Below, in pieces: positions 1 through 6,208 of a stretch of 10,185 bases of DNA (position 1 is its first letter; every line of letters begins with the position of its first letter). The position numbers and the translations under genes are program-made. The stretch is taken from contig CAZENQ010000115.1 of assembly GCA_964513655.1 (NCBI GenBank), positions 1-10,185 of the forward strand. The letters are read 5' to 3'. This stretch comes from G020350405 sp964513655. GTDB lineage: Bacteria; Planctomycetota; Phycisphaerae; Sedimentisphaerales; Anaerobacaceae. The notes beneath the pieces were generated by a model. That model worked only from the letters and a program-made list of their open reading frames with translations. It was not told where the DNA came from and ran no database searches.

Positions 1-12
1 CATTAGAAAAGG

Positions 13-18
13 TATAAT
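13..18 (+). promoter_or_regulatory. Possible -10 box upstream of the ATPase-S24 gene
   Basis: A perfect TATAAT hexamer lies at 13-18. A matching -35 would fall just left of the window, so this can only be called a possible promoter half. If used, transcription would begin near base 25 and leave a leader of about 120 nt before the ATG at 145. The leader carries a direct repeat (CACTGATT at 33-40 and 42-49). A TTGACG at 67-72 has no well-spaced -10 partner. Confidence 0.3.
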
Positions 19-132
19 TGGTTATATTTAAACACTGATTTCACTGATTATGCGGATTTCCTTGTGTTGACGGGAATTGCAGGATAAAAAAATTGTGGGG
101 GAAAGGGAAAAAGATATTGGTGAGTTTTTTGT

Positions 133-138
133 GAGGTG
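133..138 (+). promoter_or_regulatory. Ribosome binding site that selects the ATG at 145
   Basis: GAGGTG at 133-138 is a good Shine-Dalgarno match and lies 6 nt before the ATG at 145. The in-frame GTG at 136 is part of this motif and has no usable ribosome binding site of its own. The ATG at 145 is therefore the better start. Confidence 0.6.
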
Positions 139-144
139 CAGAGG

Positions 145-3100
145 ATGTACGAACACTTAAACACAAGAACGCGGCAAATCGTGACTTCTTTGACAGAAGG
201 TGATTCAGTCGAAGTTGGAGGGGGGAGTATAGAAGGCTTTGTAGGCGACGAGGCTACCGTGCTGAAGGTTCTCGCGAGGCACTTTCCGGAATTGAAGAAA
301 TTGCATGGGGGAAGCCTTGTGGAACGCGTGATTGAGTTGTTCAATGACGAGGCTGAGGAAAGTGGGGAGGCAGCGGAGGGGCAGATTGCGGGCGAAGGCG
401 AAGACGCCGAAGCAACGGAAGAATTGGCAGGCTGGAAACTCGGGCATCTGCGAGCATGGTCGTTCCGGGGATTGGCCCCTGCACGGCGAGAGTGGAGGTA
501 CGATTTCTCGGGGAAGAGCCATTTACTGTACGGACCGAACGGGTGTGGCAAGTCTTCGCTGCTTGGGGCAATTTGCTGGTGCCTAACCGGGAGCATATTT
601 CGAGATGATCAACCACCGAATGTGCCGGAAGAAGTGAAGGTGTACTCGGTAAGTGGCAGAACAACGGCAAGTGAGCGGCCGGACGGGCTGGCGCTTATGG
701 ATGAAACAGGGGCGAATACACCGGGAAATGATGAGTACTGGGTGGCGCTGCAACTACTCGGCAGGGACGGAGCGGGCGAACAGCGAGAAGTTTGGATTCG
801 ACGGCACAGTGAAAGAGGTTTGGAAAGGTCAGACGATGGTGAAAACTGGACATCGATTGGCTGCATGGCTGAGGGAGGCATCGACGAACTTGATGCGGAA
901 CTGCATTTGTTGATGCCAGCCCGGATGGGGCACATAAGATTTGGGAAAGACACGGAGTTGCTTCGGGTTTTCTCACAAATTGTGGGGCTGGATGATTTAG
1001 AGGCGATTGCGGAACTGGCGGCGAGTGTTTCGAGTGGACTCCGGCGAAAGGCGACTGGAATTGAAAGGGGGGAGCTAGCGAGCGAAGAGCGAAAGATAAG
1101 CGAGTACATTAAAGAGTTGGCGGATTGCAAAGATGAAGTCGTGACAGCACTGGCTTCATTCAATGAGGTGGTTGGCGATAGAAGGACGGTCGCTGATGTT
1201 GAGGCTTTCGAGAGAGCCATCACGGAGAAATTAGAAAGTCTGAGGGGACAGCTTGCAAGTGATTTGGAAATCGAAATACCTTCCGAAGACTCAGACGGGT
1301 ATAGCGAGTTCATGGAGAAACTTGAGAACTTACCCGGTCAAGTACAGAATGCTATCGAGGAGTTAGAGAAATCTTTAGAGGAGGTGTTTTCGAAGAGCGT
1401 TGGTTTCAGTGGACACACGGAAGAAGATCTTGATCTTTTAGAGCAAGGATTGGGGGAATTTGAGAGAACGGCACGTCAACGGGTGAAAGAGCGGCTTGAG
1501 TGGGCACGGGAGGAGCAGCGGGATGAGAAGGCTTCGTTGATGCTTCATGCGGCAAGGCACTTTCCCGAGGGAGCGAGCGAATGTCCAGTGTGCACACAGG
1601 GCCTCAATGAGGTGCCCACGGTAAGGGAGAAGCTAGAGAGCTTGAGGCCATTAGCTGAACAAGAACACTTGAAGCCAGCGATCGAAGACTTGGAATTGCA
1701 GTTGGCCAACGAGTTGGGAAATGTAGTGGCTCTCGATTTGAGGGAAGAGAGTAAGACGGGACTCTGCGAGAGGGTCATTTCAGACTGGAGCGATTTGAAG
1801 GAGAGGATTTCCAAAGGGTTGCTTGAACTGATAGTTGACGAGTTTGATGCAGCTATCGCCGAGATTTCAGAGCAGATGAAGGATACAGAGGAGGTTGAAC
1901 GGGCGCCACTTGCCGATGGGTTCTTGGAAGAATTTCCTGAAGCGTTTGCAGCGGTGGACAGAGCGATAGACGATGCGAAGAAATATATTCGCCTCTGCAG
2001 GATGGTGGTTGTCAAGAAAGCTGAACTGAAGGAGGCATTCGAGAAAGCTCTCACCGAGGGAGAACGCGAGGGGGAAGAAGATTCACTCAGAGTCATTCTT
2101 GAGAGGGGAAGAGCAACTAATCGAGAGATTGGAGTATTGAGCGCTGCCCAAAAAATAACGGGAGAGTTGTCAGAGAGTGTGAAGCACAAGGATGAACTGA
2201 CGAAAACAGTGGAGGAGTGCCAGCGGTGGGCGGACTCAGGAGATAGGACAAAGGAGCTTGGAGGGAATGTTAGAGCGGAGGTTGCGGCGATGGTTGGTGA
2301 TTTGGATGGGAAGATGAAGGAGCATTTCGCATGTTTGTACGAGAACGAGATTCTCGAACTTGACATGCTGACGCCCGGGCACCCTGGTAATCCGCATTTG
2401 AAAAACCAGATAAACGCCTACTTGCGGGCAGGAAGCAAGAGGATACCAATCGGACCTTTTAGTAACTCAGGGCGATTGCGAGCGCTGATTCTTTCATTTG
2501 TGTTCGCTCTGCTGGAGAAGGCGAAAGGGAGTATCAGTTTCATAATCTTGGACGATCCGGCTGTATCATTGGACGATCAGCACAAGACGCGATTTGTGGA
2601 TGACATGGTAGGGCCGCGGGTGGCTGCCGGACAGGTCTTGCTCGCGACGCACTACGAAAGGTTCTACAAGGATGCAGAACCAGTATTCAATGACGGAGAA
2701 TGCCTAGTGATGCCCTATCGTCGGAGGGTAGGAGATGGGGTGTCATTTGAACCTGGAAATCTATTGGAGAGGGTCGAAAGGAATCTTGAGGAGACAGGAG
2801 GAAGTTGGCGAGAAGCGGCAGGCAATCTGCGAATATGGGGAGAAAGAGTCCTCAGCACGTTGAGCAGCTATTGTCCGGAGCCATTTGCAGTGTTCAACAA
2901 TGTACCGCAAAGCATAGCCAACTATGCGAACATTAATGACAGAAACGTTGCTACGCCAGAGCGCAATCAGATTGTCGCGGCATTGAATAGCCCCAGATTC
3001 CAGCGAGTGCTACATCCGCCCGCGCATGATGAAAGTCTGAATGATGTGGAGGTAAGAGACGCACTGAAGGCATTGGAGCCATGTCGGAAGGCAGTCAGAA

Positions 3101-3930
3101 ATGAGATAAGGAGATTCAGAGAGCTTAGTCGGCACGAAGTGCAAGGAAGGGGTGTGACGCCGGAGCGTCAGGAGAACCAAGCAAGCATCCAAATCATGTC
3201 GTTTGAAAACACGATTGCCGGGGCAGAATTGGAGATTGTAAGGGAGGCGGCGGCTGCCCACAACGGTGAAGGAATAGAGTGGGATGAGAACGAGATGCAT
3301 ACGCTTGAAGGCCATCCGATTGTGATTCTGACTACTGATGTGATCAGTCCAATCGGACTGTTAGGGCAATACCTGGTGCTTGACAATCAGGAGAGAATGC
3401 CGGCGAATAAAGACTTGGTTGCAGTAGAGACGGAAAATGGGGAGAGGTATGTGCGGAGATTCTGGCAGGAGGAAGACGGGTCGGTTGTATTGGAAGCAAC
3501 GAATCCGACGAAGCCTTGGTTACCCGTTAGGCTGCGGGAGGGGGAACACAGGTTCAGACGGGTAGTTGGTGTCTTGTTTGCTGATCTGGATGTGACGATT
3601 GGGGCGGAAGGTAGAGAATGGGTTCAGGGTGAGCTTGCCGATGGGTGGTTAAATGATGTTGCAGGGGTGTGTATCAGGGGAACCAGTATGGAACCTGTGG
3701 TAAGGGACGGGCAAACTGTTCTGGTGAAAAAGACCGGAGAGATCAAAAAGGAGGATTTGGGTTGTGTGGACATCGAGCAAACAGAGACAGTGATCAAACG
3801 CTGTTATCCGGGAAGTGAGGAATGGGTGCTATGCTCTGTGAATCCGAGTGAAGTTGAAGATCCGATGCGCATTAACCCTGGAACGATAAGGTATGCATAT
3901 CCGGTCTGTGGGGTGATGTTTGAGCTTTAG
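145..3930 (+). CDS. Rad50/SMC-like zinc-hook ATPase fused to tandem S24 (LexA-like) peptidase domains
   Basis: The protein is about 1261 aa from the ATG at 145; an in-frame GTG at 136 would add three residues. Seen, in order: a small unrecognised N-terminal segment (1-75); an acidic linker (about 76-95); Walker A GPNGCGKSS (130-138); a long charged coiled coil interrupted by CPVC (480-483), as in Rad50 zinc hooks; a signature-like segment around FSNSGR (772-777); Walker B FIILDD (799-804); a D-loop near SLDD; and an H-loop histidine (836) in ATHYERF. A helical region (about 870-1010) follows, containing R954-x6-H961. Two S24 folds end the protein: a degenerate one (about 1055-1145) and one with GTSMEP (Ser1181) and VIKR (Lys1218), at LexA/UmuD spacing. 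In known families such hooks sense or bridge DNA, and S24 dyads act in LexA-type self-cleavage. A role in phage defence or DNA-damage response is inference. It stands alone, with no co-directional partner in the window. Confidence 0.9.
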   Translation: MYEHLNTRTRQIVTSLTEGDSVEVGGGSIEGFVGDEATVLKVLARHFPELKKLHGGSLVERVIELFNDEAEESGEAAEGQIAGEGEDAEATEELAGWKLGHLRAWSFRGLAPARREWRYDFSGKSHLLYGPNGCGKSSLLGAICWCLTGSIFRDDQPPNVPEEVKVYSVSGRTTASERPDGLALMDETGANTPGNDEYWVALQLLGRDGAGEQREVWIRRHSERGLERSDDGENWTSIGCMAEGGIDELDAELHLLMPARMGHIRFGKDTELLRVFSQIVGLDDLEAIAELAASVSSGLRRKATGIERGELASEERKISEYIKELADCKDEVVTALASFNEVVGDRRTVADVEAFERAITEKLESLRGQLASDLEIEIPSEDSDGYSEFMEKLENLPGQVQNAIEELEKSLEEVFSKSVGFSGHTEEDLDLLEQGLGEFERTARQRVKERLEWAREEQRDEKASLMLHAARHFPEGASECPVCTQGLNEVPTVREKLESLRPLAEQEHLKPAIEDLELQLANELGNVVALDLREESKTGLCERVISDWSDLKERISKGLLELIVDEFDAAIAEISEQMKDTEEVERAPLADGFLEEFPEAFAAVDRAIDDAKKYIRLCRMVVVKKAELKEAFEKALTEGEREGEEDSLRVILERGRATNREIGVLSAAQKITGELSESVKHKDELTKTVEECQRWADSGDRTKELGGNVRAEVAAMVGDLDGKMKEHFACLYENEILELDMLTPGHPGNPHLKNQINAYLRAGSKRIPIGPFSNSGRLRALILSFVFALLEKAKGSISFIILDDPAVSLDDQHKTRFVDDMVGPRVAAGQVLLATHYERFYKDAEPVFNDGECLVMPYRRRVGDGVSFEPGNLLERVERNLEETGGSWREAAGNLRIWGERVLSTLSSYCPEPFAVFNNVPQSIANYANINDRNVATPERNQIVAALNSPRFQRVLHPPAHDESLNDVEVRDALKALEPCRKAVRNEIRRFRELSRHEVQGRGVTPERQENQASIQIMSFENTIAGAELEIVREAAAAHNGEGIEWDENEMHTLEGHPIVILTTDVISPIGLLGQYLVLDNQERMPANKDLVAVETENGERYVRRFWQEEDGSVVLEATNPTKPWLPVRLREGEHRFRRVVGVLFADLDVTIGAEGREWVQGELADGWLNDVAGVCIRGTSMEPVVRDGQTVLVKKTGEIKKEDLGCVDIEQTETVIKRCYPGSEEWVLCSVNPSEVEDPMRINPGTIRYAYPVCGVMFEL

Positions 3931-3960
3931 CGCGGCTGGCCAATAAGATAATATGTAGTT

Positions 3961-3984
3961 TGAGGCCTGTTTAAGTAGGCCTCA
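3961..3984 (+). terminator. Hairpin after the ATPase-S24 gene, possible terminator
   Basis: A perfect 8-bp inverted repeat, TGAGGCCT (3961-3968) and AGGCCTCA (3977-3984), flanks an 8-nt loop and begins 31 nt after the stop codon. The GC-rich stem is well placed to end the transcript. It is followed by CTTCCCTTC rather than a clean T-run, so it may be a weak intrinsic terminator, a transcript-stabilising hairpin, or part of the repeat cluster beside it. Confidence 0.5.
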
Positions 3985-4010
3985 CTTCCCTTCACTTCAC
4001 TTCGACTACG

Positions 4011-4043
4011 CTCAGTGTAAACTCTTTCACTCAGGGTAAACTC
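4011..4043 (+). repeat. Imperfect direct repeat, period 19
   Basis: CTCAGTGTAAACTC (4011-4024) and CTCAGGGTAAACTC (4030-4043) match at 13 of 14 positions. They follow a pyrimidine-rich stretch, CACTTCACTTCGACTACG (3993-4010). The unit resembles short dispersed repeats that recur in intergenic DNA of some environmental bacteria, but only this pair is visible here. Confidence 0.55.
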
Positions 4044-4083
4044 CCTTCGGAAAAGCTATCTTCAAAGCATTCCCACAGGGCAT

Positions 4084-4132
4084 TCTGGCGAGGCAGCAAA
4101 GATTTTGCGGGGCGGTATCCGGCTTCGCCAGA
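4084..4132. repeat. Inverted repeat enclosing a small hairpin
   Basis: TCTGGCGA (4084-4091) and TCGCCAGA (4125-4132) are perfect 8-bp inverted arms 33 nt apart. Between them GCAAA (4096-4100) and TTTGC (4104-4108) form a second small stem. This could fold as a branched structure of the REP-like type. No function can be assigned. Confidence 0.4.
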
Positions 4133-4161
4133 GATTTGGCCGCGACAAGCGGAGTTTGCAA

Positions 4162-4247
4162 GGATTTGTCCGCCAACAAACGGGAAATTTCAATCGTGAG
4201 CACTATAGGTGAACGGATGGAATTTTTGGAAGTATAAGGACAAATCC
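4162..4247. repeat. Inverted repeat GGATTTGTCC / GGACAAATCC
   Basis: GGATTTGTCC (4162-4171) is matched by its exact reverse complement at 4238-4247, enclosing 66 nt. Related GATTTG words lie nearby at 4133-4138 and 4251-4256, which suggests a degenerate repeated motif in this spacer. There is no transposase and no target duplication to support a mobile element. Confidence 0.4.
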
Positions 4248-4398
4248 GGGGATTTGAAAGCCATTAAGAGTTTAAGAAAATAATGAATTGCGTATTGCCG
4301 GCGGAGGGCGCAAAAGAAAATCAAAAGGCAAAAGTTAAAATGCAAAATTGTGGAACCGCTGCGCGAAACCGGTTTTATCAAACCGCAGGCGGCAACAG

Positions 4399-4447
4399 TA
4401 AGACCCAAGACAAAAGACGACAGAGGGCAGAGGACAGAGAACAGACG
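4399..4447. repeat. Degenerate 7-bp tandem array
   Basis: Seven consecutive 7-mers can be read: TAAGACC, CAAGACA, AAAGACG, ACAGAGG, GCAGAGG, ACAGAGA and ACAGACG. Each carries AGA at the same phase. The last four units (4420-4447) are the most alike. The array sits in a purine-rich tract and is far too short and variable for a CRISPR. It is probably a low-complexity or slipped-strand repeat. Confidence 0.55.
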
Positions 4448-4691
4448 AAAAAAGAGGGTGGAAAATGTTGGCAATTATGAAATTTTTGCGATTTTGTGCG
4501 ATATTTGGGCTTTTGGTTGTAGTTTGGTTGTATGGATTTTGCTCACTAATTACAGCCGTGATAGGTAACATTTGGACAGTACGATTCGGTTTAGGACACT
4601 TTTTTTGTAACAAAATGGCACTTAAGGCGTCTATAACTATAGTTAAGCTGCTGTTTACGACAAAGCACAGGCACGCAACCGCTTTTTTTAC

Positions 4692-4720
4692 TTGATTTAA
4701 GTACTGTATTTATATATAAT
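4692..4720 (+). promoter_or_regulatory. Sigma70-type promoter of the efflux operon
   Basis: TTGATT (4692-4697, four of six to TTGACA) is spaced exactly 17 nt from a perfect TATAAT (4715-4720). Transcription would start near 4727, leaving a leader of about 84 nt before the GTG at 4811. A short inverted repeat, TACTT (4689-4693) and AAGTA (4699-4703), overlaps the -35 box. It is the best promoter in the window and lies directly before the four-gene operon. Confidence 0.65.
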
Positions 4721-4753
4721 TAAGTGTTCATAAATATGATATCCAGAGTTTGG

Positions 4754-4774
4754 CTGTGAAGAATAAATTCACAG
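4754..4774. promoter_or_regulatory. Operator-like inverted repeat in the efflux leader
   Basis: CTGTGAA (4754-4760) and TTCACAG (4768-4774) are perfect 7-bp arms around a 7-nt AT-rich centre, a size and symmetry typical of sites for dimeric repressors. It lies about 27-48 nt downstream of the predicted transcription start, where a bound repressor could block elongation. Alternatively it is an mRNA hairpin: outer arms CAGAG (4744-4748) and CTCTG (4790-4794) could extend the fold to just before the ribosome binding site. No regulator gene lies in the window. Confidence 0.4.
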
Positions 4775-4810
4775 AAAAAATGTTTCGTGCTCTGCAGAAA
4801 GGATATTAGC

Positions 4811-6208
4811 GTGAAAAAACCCCGCATTGTTATCATCACGGTTATTATAACGCTGGTAGTGGTTTTTGTGATTGCCGGGGTGATTAAGAGTAAAGTTAGT
4901 GCTAAAAAGAAAGGAAAGGTGGTTCGTATCGAACTCGTCCAGCGTGGTGATCTGGCCGAATTTGTCAGTGCTCCCGGCGAGATTGAACCAAGCAAGAAAG
5001 TTGAGATGAGTGCCAAGGTTTCCGCAAGAATCATAGAATTGCCTTATGATGAAGGAGATGTTGTAACCTGCGGTGCGCCTGAGGCGACACCGCCTGTACC
5101 CGCATCGGTATTGGTTCGGCTGGATGCGAAGGATCTGGAAAGCCAACTGCGTTCGACCCAGGCCAACCATTCGGCCCAGGCTGCCCAAATCGAGGTCGAA
5201 AAAGCAAGAATTGCATCACAACAAGCAACTCTAAAAGGGCTTGCTGAATCACTAAAACAGGCGGAGCGGGATTTAGAGCGTAAAAGAGGATTGTTTAAAT
5301 CTCAAGATATTAGTCAATCCGCCTTCGATCAGGCCCAGTGTAAGGTTGATGAACAAAAGGCGCAATATCAGGCGGCCAAACATTCTCTCGAAGCGGCACA
5401 ATTAACTTTACTTGTTTTAGGGTACAATCTTGAAGCCGCTGATGCCAAAATTGTACAGGCCAAAGAAGCCCTTAACTACACAACTATCACCTCACCAATC
5501 GATGGCGTAGTAACTCGGATTAATGCTGAAGTTGGTGAGGTTGTGATTTTTGGAACAATGAATAATCCCGGAACAGTCATTATGGAGGTTGCTGACCTGT
5601 CAAAGATGTTGGTTGTGGCACAAGTGGACGAGGCTGATATTGGAGAATTAAAAATCGGCCAGCAGGCCAGTGTTTACGTACAGGCTTTTCCCGACATCGA
5701 GTTCAAAGGCGTTGTCGATTCAATTGCCTTGACACACCGATTCTCAGAGACCAGAACCAAATACTTCCGGACCGAGATACTTCTTAATAATGACCCTAAC
5801 GTTGGAAAGTTGTACTCGGGCTTAACAGCAGATGTTGATATCCGCACTCGCGAGCATGGAGATATCCTAAAGGTTCCGAGCCAGTCGGTCGTGGCCCGTC
5901 AGGTTGATAGTCTGCCTTTGAAAATCAGGGAAAGCTCTCAGGTACTGGATATAAACAAGACACATGCTACTGTGGTTTACCGATACTGTGATGGCAAATC
6001 TGTGGTGACACCTGTTAAAATCGGCCCAAGCGATCTTACCCATACTATAATAACCTCAGGTGTTACCCAAGACGACAAAATAGTTGTCGGCCCTTATAAA
6101 GTACTCGATGGCCTAAAGCACGACCAGCCTTTGCGGGATGAGCGAGAAGTAGAAGAAAAAAAGGATTCTGATAGTAATCAGGTTGGTAGCAGTAAAGCTG
6201 AAAAATGA
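4811..6208 (+). CDS. HlyD/MacA-family periplasmic adaptor subunit
   Basis: This 465-aa protein is the membrane-fusion adaptor that would bridge the inner-membrane ABC transporter to the outer-membrane channel encoded downstream. The GTG at 4811 is preferred because AAAGGA (4798-4803) lies 7 nt upstream; a GTG at 4787 would add eight residues without a clear ribosome binding site. Seen: one N-terminal membrane anchor (residues about 6-25), a first lipoyl half ending in a GDVV turn (82-85), a long Gln/Ala/Lys-rich coiled-coil hairpin (about 108-220), the second lipoyl half with TSPIDGVV (227-234), beta-barrel and membrane-proximal domains, and a charged, probably disordered tail. The first lipoyl half carries a Pro-rich insertion (about 87-99) where most relatives have a short turn. 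The stop overlaps the next start by 4 nt (ATGA). The family is clear; the substrate is not. Confidence 0.93.
   Translation: MKKPRIVIITVIITLVVVFVIAGVIKSKVSAKKKGKVVRIELVQRGDLAEFVSAPGEIEPSKKVEMSAKVSARIIELPYDEGDVVTCGAPEATPPVPASVLVRLDAKDLESQLRSTQANHSAQAAQIEVEKARIASQQATLKGLAESLKQAERDLERKRGLFKSQDISQSAFDQAQCKVDEQKAQYQAAKHSLEAAQLTLLVLGYNLEAADAKIVQAKEALNYTTITSPIDGVVTRINAEVGEVVIFGTMNNPGTVIMEVADLSKMLVVAQVDEADIGELKIGQQASVYVQAFPDIEFKGVVDSIALTHRFSETRTKYFRTEILLNNDPNVGKLYSGLTADVDIRTREHGDILKVPSQSVVARQVDSLPLKIRESSQVLDINKTHATVVYRYCDGKSVVTPVKIGPSDLTHTIITSGVTQDDKIVVGPYKVLDGLKHDQPLRDEREVEEKKDSDSNQVGSSKAEK

Larger units (their letters stand above)
3931..4810. other. Repeat-rich intergenic region without a convincing gene
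   Basis: About 880 bases separate the ATPase-S24 gene from the efflux operon. Open frames here are short, overlap one another in several frames and show no recognisable protein family. The region holds a hairpin (3961-3984), a short direct-repeat pair (4011-4043), inverted repeats (4084-4132 and 4162-4247), an A/G-rich tract (about 4310-4465) with a 7-bp periodicity, and then AT-rich DNA leading into the efflux promoter. The mix looks like an accumulation of dispersed genomic repeats rather than decayed coding sequence. Confidence 0.7.

Noticed and set aside
33..49. CACTGATT direct repeat as a phage or integrase attachment site
   Set aside because: Only two 8-bp copies 9 bp apart, with no integrase or tRNA gene and no matching distal copy. 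A loosely similar ACTGATTCACAG near 9894 is too short and different to count.
609..1313. Long antisense open frame (234 codons) opposite the ATPase gene
   Set aside because: Its product is Ser/Pro-rich low-complexity sequence, as expected from the complement of a Glu/Gly-rich gene. It has no recognisable family and lies wholly inside a confirmed gene.
1545..2366. Antisense open frame (273 codons) opposite the coiled-coil region
   Set aside because: It is Ser/Phe-rich, mirroring the coiled-coil codons of the sense gene, with no domain and no independent context.
4399..4447. Possible CRISPR-like array
   Set aside because: Units are only 7 bp, contiguous and without spacers, and no cas genes are present.
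4661..4690. T-run at 4682-4689 as an intrinsic terminator
   Set aside because: No GC-rich stem precedes it and there is no gene immediately upstream to terminate.
4465..4695. Small open frame of 76 codons with a hydrophobic N-terminus and a GAGGGTG upstream
   Set aside because: The N-terminal half could pass for a membrane segment, but it lies in AT-rich repeat DNA, the C-terminal half looks random and overlapping frames are open too. A small membrane protein is possible but not supported without conservation.
4787..4810. Upstream GTG start for the adaptor gene
   Set aside because: No ribosome binding site at a proper distance. The GTG at 4811 has AAAGGA 7 nt upstream and directly precedes a normal membrane anchor.
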